This document shows positions 17,732 through 26,932 of a stretch of 64,000 bases of DNA, piece by piece; position 1 is the first letter of the stretch, and every line of letters begins with the position of its first letter. Source of the DNA: Dyella sp. AtDHG13 (GTDB lineage Bacteria; Pseudomonadota; Gammaproteobacteria; Xanthomonadales; Rhodanobacteraceae); contig NZ_QICJ01000006.1 in assembly GCF_003201105.1 (NCBI RefSeq), forward strand, positions 124,001-188,000, read 5' to 3'. The translations under genes were made by a program, and so were the position numbers. Below the pieces are notes generated by a model that worked only from the letters and a program-made list of their open reading frames with translations, did no database searches and was not told the origin of the DNA.

Positions 17732-17977
17732 ATGCTCCCCATGCCCAGGGGCTCCTGCCACGAATTTGTGATTGGTCGTCTTCTGATTCGCTTGTCTACG
17801 GGCGAGCTAGCTGTGCCTGGCGCGAATGGCTGGGTCGGAACTTGGGCGATCTACCGACTGCCGCGCGTCGTGGAAGAGATGCCGCTTCGGTACGGCGATA
17901 CCGACATAGTCGAATCCGAAGACTTGGCGCTGGGCATGGCGCGGCAGATAGCGCGGCTGGTGGCCAAGGCGCTGTAG
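17732..17977 (+). CDS. Small hypothetical protein
   Basis: An 81-residue frame (GELAVPGANGWVGTWAIYRL, later DLALGMARQIARLVAKAL) ending in an amphipathic helix. It is the first of a run of short plus-strand island genes. No good ribosome-binding site; an ATG at 17741 is an alternative start. No family recognised. Confidence 0.4.
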   Translation: MLPMPRGSCHEFVIGRLLIRLSTGELAVPGANGWVGTWAIYRLPRVVEEMPLRYGDTDIVESEDLALGMARQIARLVAKAL

Positions 17978-18005
17978 CTTGCGATTCACTGGTCGCGCGG
18001 CCAAC

Positions 18006-18263
18006 ATGAGGCCATTCATTAGGATGGGTCGCTCAGACATGGCTAATCCGAGTGTGCAAGGGGTCGTCGGTCAGACGCTGGTGGTTGTTCAGATGGTCGA
18101 GGACCAGCCAATTGCCTGGATTTCGGCTGGTCGGATCGGCGGTGCCCGTCCCATGGGGTCCGTTAGCATCAAGGAGTACCTCGATGCCGGTTTGACCGAA
18201 CGTCAGGCGCTCCAGAGGGTTCTCGACATTGCGATGTTCGCGGTGCGTGGCGCTGGAGGCTGA
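18006..18263 (+). CDS. Small hypothetical protein
   Basis: An 85-residue frame; the convincing part begins at MANPSVQGVVGQTLVVVQMV (ATG 18039) and ends with a helix EYLDAGLTERQALQRVLDIA. Several starts (17979 TTG, 18006, 18024, 18039) are possible and none has a clear ribosome-binding site. No family recognised. Context: tandem small island genes on the plus strand. Confidence 0.42.
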   Translation: MRPFIRMGRSDMANPSVQGVVGQTLVVVQMVEDQPIAWISAGRIGGARPMGSVSIKEYLDAGLTERQALQRVLDIAMFAVRGAGG

Positions 18264-18310
18264 CATCACACGCCACCCTGATGCTGCGGGTGGGGTGTAG
18301 CATTTGAAGC

Positions 18311-18493
18311 ATGTGGATCTGCATCCGCTGCCATACCGAATTCCCGGAATTCACGGGAGGCGCCGAGGCGAACATCGATAGCTTTGGCCTGCACTTCATG
18401 TGCCCGGTTTGTGGTCGCCGGAATCGCCTGCGCAGCTTAGGCTACGACGAAGAAGGTTTCTTGCGCCTGGAGCAGATTGACGAGCCGGAGTGA
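18311..18493 (+). CDS. Small zinc-ribbon-like protein
   Basis: A 60-residue protein with two cysteine knuckles, CIRC (residues 4-7) and CPVC (31-34), spaced as in zinc ribbons, and an acidic C-terminus (EEGFLRLEQIDEPE). Its role is unknown; small zinc-ribbon proteins are common in mobile elements. The pattern of paired cysteines is the main argument that the frame is real. Confidence 0.5.
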   Translation: MWICIRCHTEFPEFTGGAEANIDSFGLHFMCPVCGRRNRLRSLGYDEEGFLRLEQIDEPE

Positions 18494-18596
18494 GCTTCTC
18501 AGCGCCGCGTGTTCATCGCCCACTCGTCTACTTCGGATTTTTCCATGACTGGGTACGGACTTAGCAAGCGATTCAAAGTCACGTTGACGTTGGGAC

Positions 18597-18878
18597 GTGG
18601 AGCCCTTCGAGGCCAAGCTGGAGACCCTGCCGGACGGCACGCAAGCGTGGGCAATCCGAAAGGTCATAGACGCCACAGACGCGCAGATCATCGAGATGCA
18701 CGACCTGGGCATGACGGCCACCGAGATTGCCAGCGACCTCGGCGTGAACAAGTCCACCGTCTCCCGCGCTATTCGGCGCCTGCGGGATGAGGGGAAGCTT
18801 CCGCCTGAGCAGTCACGCCGAACCAAGCCCAAGGCAACCCATAGTGGCGCACAGGGGGCGGACGATGACCGCGATTAA
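18597..18878 (+). CDS. Helix-turn-helix DNA-binding protein
   Basis: A 93-residue protein with a GTG start. Residues about 25-62 (DAQIIEMHDLGMTATEIA then SDLGVNKSTVSRAIRRL) form a helix-turn-helix like those at the C-terminus of resolvases and in sigma-70 region 4. It is probably a small transcription regulator of the island. The tail is basic and then acidic (GADDDRD). It overlaps the next gene by 14 bases, so translation is likely coupled. Confidence 0.62.
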   Translation: MEPFEAKLETLPDGTQAWAIRKVIDATDAQIIEMHDLGMTATEIASDLGVNKSTVSRAIRRLRDEGKLPPEQSRRTKPKATHSGAQGADDDRD

Positions 18879-19560
18879 ATCCCCCGAGCAAAGTTGCACG
18901 GTTGCAAACGCTAGTAATGCAACTGCGCAACTCTCACTAAAGCAGCTGGCATGGCGGGCACTGTCGGACAGTTGCACAGTTGCAAACCCTACAGATGCAA
19001 CGGCGCAACACGACAGAGTTGCAGCTGTTGCACGTGTTGCGTCAGTTGCGCGTGTTGCAGCAGTTGCAGACCGACCAACCCATGACCTGCGACTTGCGCT
19101 GCTGGCGCTGGCTGACCGCCATGGCTTCGACACTGCTCCCATCCATCGCCTACACAACCTGGACGTGGCTGCCTGCGCGAGATTGGACGACAGCCAGCTA
19201 TTGACCTATCTGGAATTGCTGGACGATTCCGCTACGCGATGGGCGGGCAAAAAGCCGGTAGGCCATGACGCGGTAATCCACTGCCACCACTGCGGCCCAG
19301 TGTGGGTGCACCCAAGCGTGGCTGCCGTACTTCCGGTGGTGGATGGCTGGCCCCGTGCGCTCGGGTGTCCATGGTGCGCGATACGAAAGGCAGGCGCATA
19401 TATCCCCCACCCATCGGTGCAGTGCATGGGGTGTCGTCGCTACACGTCCGACCCGGTCAACCCGGCAGCGGGTATGGGCCAATGCGCCAGCGGCAAGGGC
19501 ATGCACTACCCGATGCAGCAGCATCCGTGCGAGGCGTTCAAACCTTTACCTGGGGGCTGA
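18865..19560 (+). CDS. Cysteine-rich hypothetical island protein with VATVA-type repeats
   Basis: A 231-residue protein. The N-terminal part has a duplicated SCTVAN...ATAQ peptide and an Ala/Val/Arg run (VAAVARVASVARVAAVA). A helical middle (residues about 75-130) follows. The C-terminal part holds paired Cys/His (HCHHC, CPWC, CMGC and single Cys further on), probably zinc-binding. I chose the ATG after a GGGGCGG site, inside the end of the helix-turn-helix gene; a longer frame begins at 18787. No function recognised. The repeated DNA under the N-terminus is described as a separate feature. Confidence 0.6.
   Translation: MTAIKSPEQSCTVANASNATAQLSLKQLAWRALSDSCTVANPTDATAQHDRVAAVARVASVARVAAVADRPTHDLRLALLALADRHGFDTAPIHRLHNLDVAACARLDDSQLLTYLELLDDSATRWAGKKPVGHDAVIHCHHCGPVWVHPSVAAVLPVVDGWPRALGCPWCAIRKAGAYIPHPSVQCMGCRRYTSDPVNPAAGMGQCASGKGMHYPMQQHPCEAFKPLPGG
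18893..19069. repeat. GTTGCA/TGCAAC repeat cluster
   Basis: Two 39-bp direct repeats (18893-18931 and 18971-19009, exact period 78) each hold GTTGCAC, GTTGCAAAC, ATGCAAC and GCGCAAC. A run of further GTTGC hexamers follows to 19069. The motif recurs in both orientations about a dozen times in 177 bases. The DNA is coding, so it may be a dual-use iteron-like site or simply low-complexity coding sequence. Confidence 0.6.
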
Positions 19561-19563
19561 GCC

Positions 19564-20187
19564 ATGGCCGATGGTGGGCAGACCATTGACCAGTCCGAGG
19601 TCATCGAACGTGCTGCACGACGACTGGCTCGTGCACTAGGAACCGGCTATGGCTGGAATCCATCGATGCAGGAGGCTCGCGTAGGTGTACCCGGTAGGGA
19701 GGTACTGGACGAGTCGTGCGTGCTCGCCATTTCCCGGCGGGGCCAGGTCACAGAGCAGGCTGCGAGGTCTATCGGCGGTTCCCTGCATGTCCGCCGCCAG
19801 CAACGTTGGAGTACATCGCGTGGCGTGGTTGCGATCCCGAGCTATCACCACGATAGTGACGCGCTAGCAGCGCTGAGCTTCGCCAGGCTGGATGGTCCGT
19901 TGGAGGCCATCCTGTTGCTGTATGCGACCGGTGATGTGCTTAGGTATTGGCCGACTGTAAAGCTGTTTGGTTTGGCTTCGAAACCCAGTCGGTTTGCGGA
20001 TGAAGCGCTGACTGATGCCATGCAGCGCATCCTTTGCGGTAGGGCCGCAGTGTCCCAAGACAATCGGGCGCGAGAACTCGGTGTACGAGCGGAGAGCTAT
20101 CGCAGATCAACGAAGTCGTACGAAGAGCGACTATTTGTTTGGCTTGTTGAAGCTGCGAAACGATATTGCTGTGCGTTATCAAATTAA
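19564..20187 (+). CDS. Hypothetical island protein, possible phage-type regulator
   Basis: A 207-residue protein starting 4 bases after the previous stop, so in the same operon. The C-terminal region (EALTDAMQRILCGRAAVS ... RARELGVRAESYRRSTKSYE) looks like a helix-turn-helix and resembles the layout of phage late antiterminators or transcription regulators, but I cannot place it in a family. It ends 3 bases into the convergent minus-strand gene. Confidence 0.55.
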   Translation: MADGGQTIDQSEVIERAARRLARALGTGYGWNPSMQEARVGVPGREVLDESCVLAISRRGQVTEQAARSIGGSLHVRRQQRWSTSRGVVAIPSYHHDSDALAALSFARLDGPLEAILLLYATGDVLRYWPTVKLFGLASKPSRFADEALTDAMQRILCGRAAVSQDNRARELGVRAESYRRSTKSYEERLFVWLVEAAKRYCCALSN

Positions 20188-20960
20188 AGTGCGCAGTCAG
20201 TTGGCTCCATGTGAGAGACTTTTAGGTATATCGCTTTCGCCTCTTCTTCCGTCCTCATGAGAGAAGGGTACATATGGAACTCTTTCGCGCCTCTGGCGAC
20301 ATCGAGATAGAACGTGGCGACATCGCTGCCTCTGTCAAAGCCGATGATATCGTCCATGCATCCAGCGATAAGCCTGCTATCGCGGTCAAAGTAACCATCG
20401 ACAAACTCAAGGAACTCAGCAGGGTGGCTGCAAGTGAATTCTAGGGGGCTACTGTCGCCGGCTCGCTGTCGGATTGCATCGTCGAGATCCGACCAGAGCA
20501 GATATTCACATATCTTGGTCTGATAAGAAGCATCGAACTTGATGCGAAGCTGGCTGTCCCCTCTCATTGAATTGGCTCGGCGTTGCTCGTCAGTAGAGCC
20601 GAGTATGTGTTTCAAATAATTTGCCGGCCTTAGCGTTAGAAGAGACCTACCGACCCTTGAAAATGCTTTGTCCAACGCATCTTTCCATCGAGTTGTCGAT
20701 ATTGTATCGACTAGCCATTCCAGGTCCTCCTCGTAGAGGTCCAGCATGCCTGGATCTATGTCTCCCATGGGGATATATGCATGGAGGCCATCGCTCAGCA
20801 CTGAGCGGGCGACTTCGGGTGCCGTGCAACAGACGCTCGCGAACCACAGCATCTTGGCAATCTCAAGCAGCCCAGAATGCTTGAGCGCGCAAGCGCTACC
20901 TGAATCAGGTTCAGGCATGCTCAATGCGTCGCGAATGCGGTCTTCGTCTGTCTGCGTCAT
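20184..20960 (-). CDS. Hypothetical protein, 258 aa
   Basis: Starts MTQTDEDRIRDALSMPEPDSG. Mainly helical and acidic, with no membrane segment or recognised motif; it has Cys pairs (WFASVCCTAPE) and several Trp/Tyr. Lower GC than neighbouring chromosomal genes. It overlaps the end of the convergent gene by 4 bases. A longer frame up to 21047 exists but adds an unlikely N-terminus. Function unknown; it is island cargo. Confidence 0.6.
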   Translation of the reverse strand: MTQTDEDRIRDALSMPEPDSGSACALKHSGLLEIAKMLWFASVCCTAPEVARSVLSDGLHAYIPMGDIDPGMLDLYEEDLEWLVDTISTTRWKDALDKAFSRVGRSLLTLRPANYLKHILGSTDEQRRANSMRGDSQLRIKFDASYQTKICEYLLWSDLDDAIRQRAGDSSPLEFTCSHPAEFLEFVDGYFDRDSRLIAGCMDDIIGFDRGSDVATFYLDVARGAKEFHMYPSLMRTEEEAKAIYLKVSHMEPTDCAL

Positions 20961-21058
20961 TGTGTGTGATCGATAAGTACGTTGGTGGATGAAACTTCGA
21001 TTCTTCCACAGACAGGGGTAAGGATGGTATTTGGGACGGAAACACACCCTGCCAACGA

Positions 21059-21337
21059 CTAATTCAGTAGAGGGGCGTACTGCCTTGCGGAGCCGGCCTT
21101 CCCGGTGTAGGGGTTTACGTTCCCCTTGGTCGACCAGTTGTTGAGCTTGGTGTGATCAGGGGCCGTGCGGTAGTGGGCCGGGACGTAGGCGCCCGTCTTG
21201 GTGGTATGGCCGCTGACGTGTACGGGCGAGGAGGAATGGCCGCTGCTGTGGCTACCCCTGGCGAGGGTAGCGGTCGGCAGTGCGAGCGCCGCCAAAGCCA
21301 GCCCAGCCAACACTGAGAGCGTAACGGTCTGTTTCAT
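21059..21337 (-). CDS. Small secreted protein with NNWSTKGNVNPYTGK motif
   Basis: A 92-residue protein with a clear signal peptide (MKQTVTLSVLAGLALAALALP, cleaved near TLARG). The mature part is rich in Ser and His and ends with a conserved-looking segment, HTKLNNWSTKGNVNPYTGKA. Similar short periplasmic proteins occur in phages and plasmids of Proteobacteria; no function is known. The start has an AGGGGAAAA ribosome-binding site. It is the last island gene before attR. Confidence 0.72.
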   Translation of the reverse strand: MKQTVTLSVLAGLALAALALPTATLARGSHSSGHSSSPVHVSGHTTKTGAYVPAHYRTAPDHTKLNNWSTKGNVNPYTGKAGSARQYAPLLN

Positions 21338-21527
21338 GGTTTTCCCCTGTGACTGACATGCACCGAGTGCCGCCCGAATATAGGGCGCCAGGGGAGATCG
21401 ATCCTTACCACTTGCGGTGTAGTCGCCCAAATCTTCCGACGCTGCAAATGGCGACCCATCCCAGCCTACGAGCCGGGTATTTCCCTATCAGCCACCCGGG
21501 GGCAGAACAGGGGTACCAGGCCGATTT

Positions 21528-21548
21528 GTGAGTAACTTTGGGAGTAAC
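21528..21548 (+). repeat. Distal copy of the 21-bp integrase arm-type repeat
   Basis: Identical to 14583-14603 (begins GTGAGTAACTTTGGGAG). It lies 44 bases inside attR, mirroring the copy near attL. Confidence 0.75.
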
Positions 21549-21591
21549 TTTTGGTGTGAAGCCTGAAGATTGGCTAAATTTCTGGATTTGT

Positions 21592-21613
21592 GAGTCCAAC
21601 TTCGGCGCCATAT
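21592..21613 (+). repeat. attR core
   Basis: Repeats the tRNA-Asn 3' end (GAGTCCAACTTCGGCGCCA...) with one G missing in the acceptor strand. It marks the right end of the island. The gap 21338-21886 otherwise holds the arm-type repeat, the terminator below and no convincing gene. Confidence 0.88.
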
Positions 21614-21622
21614 TCAAGAAAA

Positions 21623-21647
21623 CCTCGCCAACTGGCGGGGTTTTTTT
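21623..21647 (+). terminator. Displaced tRNA-Asn terminator
   Basis: Stem CCTCGCC/GGCGGGG with loop AACT and seven T. It lies directly after attR and was probably the terminator of tRNA-Asn before integration. Confidence 0.8.
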
Positions 21648-21886
21648 ATGCCTGAAATGCGCGTCCCGTGGTGACGGAGCAGGCCCGTCGATGTGGACGC
21701 GGGCTCAAGATTCGGTGAAGGTCCCGTCGTGGTTCAAGGTCGTGAATGCGGTTTCGCGGGCGTGCTGCCCGTCATGGCCGGGCTTCGCCTAGACATGGGA
21801 TACACCACGGGATGTCGAAGATCATCCGGGCGGGAGTTGTGGGCATCCATCGTTGCTGCGGGCACAGGGGCATCGCGAGGCTAGGC

Positions 21887-22228
21887 ATGGGGCGCGCGTG
21901 GCGGATCGTCATCGGAACGCTGTGGCTTGCCGGCTGCGCGAGCACGGGCGACCTGACCCACAACAAGCCGACGTTCCAGGGCAGCACTGCCAAGCTGGAC
22001 TCCGTGTACGCGGCCTGCGTCCAACGCAGGTGGACTGCCATCTCGCCCACCGCGCGCATCGTGGAGAGCCCGACCGAGCTGCAGGTGGTGGCGGGCAATG
22101 AGACCACGCATATGGAGGAGCAACTGGTCATCCGCAGCAAGGCCATGGGCGCAGATGTGGCGTTGTACGAGCGCATTGAGGTGCTTGCACTGCGTGGATA
22201 TCGCGAGGCGGCGAAAGCTTGCCTCTAG
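21887..22228 (+). CDS. Small lipoprotein, hypothetical
   Basis: A 113-residue protein with a short signal peptide and lipobox (IVIGTLWLAGC, Cys16), so likely anchored to the outer membrane. The mature region contains SVYAACVQRRWTAISPTARI and VVAGNETTHMEEQLVIRS, and could fold as a small beta-rich domain. The start was chosen because it begins the signal peptide and is preceded by GAGG; the open frame reaches back to 21746. No family recognised. It lies just outside the island. Confidence 0.65.
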   Translation: MGRAWRIVIGTLWLAGCASTGDLTHNKPTFQGSTAKLDSVYAACVQRRWTAISPTARIVESPTELQVVAGNETTHMEEQLVIRSKAMGADVALYERIEVLALRGYREAAKACL

Positions 22229-22267
22229 AACGAGTGGTGCTCCATTACAACGAACGCGAGCAGCACG

Positions 22268-22822
22268 CTAACCACCCGCCGCACAACGGCCGGCCTCATC
22301 GTCGGCCGGCTTCTTGTTGGCCACGCGCCCCATGTTGGACACCGTGATCGCCAGCGCATCCTCCTGATGCCCCGACCGGCACAGCACAAAGGTGACGTTG
22401 CTGCCGCCGGTCGTGCCGTCCGGCTGAAAGCGGACGCGCTTGCGGCCCGCCGTGCTCATGATGATCAGCTTGGGGTAGCTGCCGTGCACCTGCGATGGCG
22501 GTCCATCCAGCTGGTCCGCATTGGTGGTGCGATAGCGGCCGATGGCCCAGCCGCGCTCCCAGTGCGTGTCATCGGCGCACTGCGTGCCATTGGCCGAAGG
22601 GCAAAACAGGGTGCGTTGGCGGCCGGTGATGGCCGCGCTCCGCGCGTGCTGTAGCGCCGCGACCAGCTCGATCTGGGCGGTGACCAGCCGTTGACGCGCC
22701 AGCATGCCGCCCAGCGCCGGAACGGCCACGCACAGCAGCACGGCGGCGACGGTCATGGCCACGATGGCCTCGATCAGGGTGAATCCGGCCTGGGTCAGGC
22801 GCGAATTCCGGCCATTTTCCAT
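22268..22822 (-). CDS. GspH/FimT-type type IV pseudopilin
   Basis: A 184-residue protein with a class III leader and prepilin-peptidase site: QAGFTLIEAIVAMTVAAVLL, with cleavage after Gly and Glu at +5. The hydrophobic N-terminal helix continues and a globular domain with several Cys (CPSANGTQCADD, FVLCRSGHQ) follows. FimT/GspH minor pilins prime type IV pilus or type II secretion pseudopilus assembly and some bind DNA for transformation. The ATG has an AGGAG site 8 bases upstream. It stands alone, divergent from uvrB, not in a pil operon. Confidence 0.88.
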   Translation of the reverse strand: MENGRNSRLTQAGFTLIEAIVAMTVAAVLLCVAVPALGGMLARQRLVTAQIELVAALQHARSAAITGRQRTLFCPSANGTQCADDTHWERGWAIGRYRTTNADQLDGPPSQVHGSYPKLIIMSTAGRKRVRFQPDGTTGGSNVTFVLCRSGHQEDALAITVSNMGRVANKKPADDEAGRCAAGG

Positions 22823-22909
22823 GCTTGGGCTCCTGTCTGGGGGAGCCATTCAGCCTAGTGATGAGGCCGCTGCGTCTCAGTCGGCCAAGGCCCGGGAGCG
22901 GCGTCGTAG

Positions 22910-22946
22910 CCTGCTGACAGGCCCTGTCAGCAGGGCGATTTAAAAT
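22910..22946 (+). promoter_or_regulatory. 25-bp perfect palindrome and -10 site upstream of uvrB
   Basis: A 12-bp arm CCTGCTGACAGG is repeated inverted around a single C (22910-22934). Seven bases later is TAAAAT (22941-22946), a good -10 element, 29 bases before uvrB. The palindrome would cover the -35 region. It is not the E. coli LexA consensus, so it is recorded only as a candidate operator. Confidence 0.5.
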
Positions 22947-22974
22947 GCCGGCACGCGACCGCATGTAGAAGGCC

Positions 22975-24999
<2,025 letters not shown>

Positions 25000-25079
25000 G
25001 CAGGGCCAGGGCGGGGTGGTTGTCCCCGGCCCCCGGAGCACGTATACTGCGCGGCTCGCACGGCATGCCGGCGAGAACC

Positions 25080-25154
25080 GGGCGGTTAGCTCAGCGGTAG
25101 AGCACTACCTTGACATGGTAGGGGTCACAAGTTCGATCCTTGTACCGCCCACCA
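25080..25154 (+). tRNA. tRNA-Val (anticodon GAC)
   Basis: A 75-nt cloverleaf with acceptor GGGCGGT/ACCGCCC, D arm GCTC-GAGC, anticodon GAC in CTACC-TTGACAT-GGTAG, T arm CACAA-GTTCGAT-CCTTG-type and encoded CCA. Confidence 0.96.
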
Positions 25155-25241
25155 ATTTGGAATCAGCAGCGGCGCAGCTTTCGAGCTTGCGCCGCTTCTG
25201 TTTTCTGGGGCGACTGACCCTGGACTGACCCCACGTAGCAC

Positions 25242-25276
25242 GTAGCCCGGATGGAACCAAAGGCGGAATCCGGGAT
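25242..25276 (+). repeat. REP element (GTAGCCCGGAT family) beside the RAYT gene
   Basis: GTAGCCCGGAT ... GGAATCCGGGAT with a short stem. It lies 33 bases beyond the 3' end of the transposase gene. It is one of 14 copies in the window. Confidence 0.8.
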
Positions 25277-25308
25277 CACCTCGGTCCGCAGCCCGAACAA
25301 AAGCGCAG

Positions 25309-25818
25309 TTACTCGCCAAGTCGCCCAGCTGGCTCGCCCGCACACGCCCAATCCATCGGCAATCGGCCATCCCGCACGAAACGATGGAACGACGACCATG
25401 GCCAATCCGCGACCCGACCGACATGGCCATGCTTGACCGGGTTGTAGTGGATGTAATCCACATGCTTGGCGAAATCGGCTTCGTCGCGAATCAGATGTTC
25501 CCAGAATCGTGGCTGCCAGATGCGCCTGGCGTCAGCGGCCCATCCGCGTCGCGGGAGATGCCGCACGAACAGCGATTTGCACATGCGCCAGCGGCCTGAG
25601 TAATCCGCATCGTCAGCCGGTAGCGTCCAGATGGCATGCAGATGCTCTGGAAGCACCACGAACGCGTCGATATGGAACGGTCGCCGAAGACGCGTCTGGC
25701 GCAATGCATCGCGCAACATATCGACATGCGACACCAGGGTGTCCGCACGCCGGTTACGCAGCACGACTGTGAAGAAATACGTTCCACCCATCACAAGGGT
25801 GCGTCGATAGTTGACCAT
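25309..25818 (-). CDS. REP-associated tyrosine transposase (RAYT)
   Basis: A 169-residue Y1 transposase of the IS200/IS605-related TnpA-REP group. The HUH motif is EHLHAIWTLP (about residues 58-67) and the nucleophile is Tyr in DYIHYNPVKHG (near 122-127). The N-terminus MVNYRRTLVMGGTYFFTVVL is also typical. RAYTs bind and nick REP hairpins and are thought to have spread them. REP elements lie immediately on both sides (25242-25276 and 25861-25892) and in dense pairs further on. Single copy, apparently intact. Confidence 0.92.
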   Translation of the reverse strand: MVNYRRTLVMGGTYFFTVVLRNRRADTLVSHVDMLRDALRQTRLRRPFHIDAFVVLPEHLHAIWTLPADDADYSGRWRMCKSLFVRHLPRRGWAADARRIWQPRFWEHLIRDEADFAKHVDYIHYNPVKHGHVGRVADWPWSSFHRFVRDGRLPMDWACAGEPAGRLGE

Positions 25819-25860
25819 CCAGCCAATCTACCGGCATCGTCCAACATCACGACAGCGGCC

Positions 25861-26140
25861 GTAGCCCGGATGAAGCGTAGCGGGAATCCGGGACCATCGT
25901 GCGATAACGCCTCGTTGAGCCAGGATATGCGTATTGTCGGTCCGCTTTTCTCGGCAGCCGGAGTCCCGGATTCCGCCTTCGGCTCCATCCGGGCTACGAG
26001 TCGCACAGCCCGTAGCCCGGATGAAGCGTAGCGAAATCCGGGAAAGACGTGCGAGAACATCCAAGGTATTCATCGTCGCTGTTTTGCGCTTGCCACGCGC
26101 GACAAACCCGGATTCCGCCTTGCGGCTCCATCCGGGCTAC
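25861..26140. repeat. REP cluster, two inverted pairs
   Basis: Four elements: plus 25861-25892, minus 25964-25997, plus 26012-26042, minus 26107-26140. Each has GTAGCCCGGAT and AATCCGGGA boxes. Inverted pairing gives BIME-like units. In the 1.1-kb gap 25819-26932 I see only REP copies, the terminator at its right end and no supported gene; the stretch 26150-26720 holds nothing I recognise. Confidence 0.85.
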
Positions 26141-26732
26141 TGATTCTGGGTGTGGCGTGCCGAAGGGGCACGCCACAGGGGGATCAACCGACCTGCGTAA
26201 ACCTCACGCCGATGCGCCGCTTATCGCGACATCCCGATGGCGTTGCCCGCGCGGGCCGCTCCGGCCTTTGATGCGGGCCTTGCTCCATGACGCTGTCCGT
26301 CTCCGCATGCCGCCCATGTCGCGGCATGCGGAGTCACGCCTCGCCGTCGACGTGCGAGGGTGCTGCCACCTAAACGGGTCATGGATGCGGGGAGCACAAC
26401 GCTGCGCGGTGGCGCTGTCGGATTCGCGCTATGCGAACTGTCGGGGAAAAGAGTGAGGTGGTTGTCTTTGGTAAAAGACGGGTGAACGCGTGCCTTATGA
26501 TCCGGCGTAGCCATGATCAACTCTCCAGAAGTTGGTGGTGGTCAGCGGGCTGCATGGGAGGCACCCCATGCAGCCCGCGCTACTCACGACACTGCTGCCG
26601 TGGCCGCCCGCAACCCGTCCGAAGACCCCGCGAGCAGCGTCACTACCATAGCAATGCCTGGGCTGATCGCCTGTAGGGTTTCATGCGCGATAGTCCGTCA
26701 GGCTTCATCGCCGAAACACGTAGCACGCCGCC

Positions 26733-26875
26733 GTAGCCCGGATGAAGCGGAGCGTAATCCGGGGTGGACGTGCGATACCGCTTGGAACGAGCACCACGCT
26801 TGGGGCCGGACGGAGAATGTGCGTAGGGATGGGGAATGAAGGGTCCCGGATTTCGCTGCGCTTCATCCGGGCTAC
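26733..26875. repeat. REP inverted pair
   Basis: Plus copy 26733-26764 and minus copy 26844-26875, about 80 bases apart. Confidence 0.82.
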
Positions 26876-26899
26876 GTGATCACGTGGCTGCGTGGATAC

Positions 26900-26927
26900 A
26901 AAAAAGCCTCCGGTCGGAGGCTTTTTT
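26900..26927 (-). terminator. Bidirectional terminator after the FkbM operon
   Basis: AAAAAAGCCTCCG / CGGAGGCTTTTTT forms a stem with T-runs on both strands. It ends the minus-strand operon 5 bases past the stop. Confidence 0.88.
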
Positions 26928-26932
26928 GCGGA

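Larger units (their letters stand above)
14439..21613. mobile_element. Genomic island integrated in the tRNA-Asn 3' end
   Basis: About 7.2 kb bounded by a direct repeat of the tRNA-Asn 3' end: attL 14439-14461 (inside the tRNA) and attR 21592-21613. The attR copy lacks one G. A P4-type tyrosine integrase lies next to attL. A 21-bp sequence beginning GTGAGTAACTTTGG occurs at both ends (14583-14603, 21528-21548), as expected for integrase arm sites. Cargo on the minus strand includes a candidate split borosin pair. Cargo on the plus strand is a run of small uncharacterised genes, including a helix-turn-helix protein. Base composition of several cargo genes is visibly lower in GC than the flanks. 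No conjugation, capsid or replication genes were recognised. Confidence 0.9.

Noticed and set aside
22910-22934. LexA box for uvrB
   Set aside because: The palindrome has ACAG-N3-CTGT, not the CTGT-N8-ACAG consensus; kept only as an unassigned operator candidate.
26150-26720. Several 60-135 codon frames between REP copies
   Set aside because: No ribosome-binding sites, motifs or plausible composition; overlapping frames on both strands.
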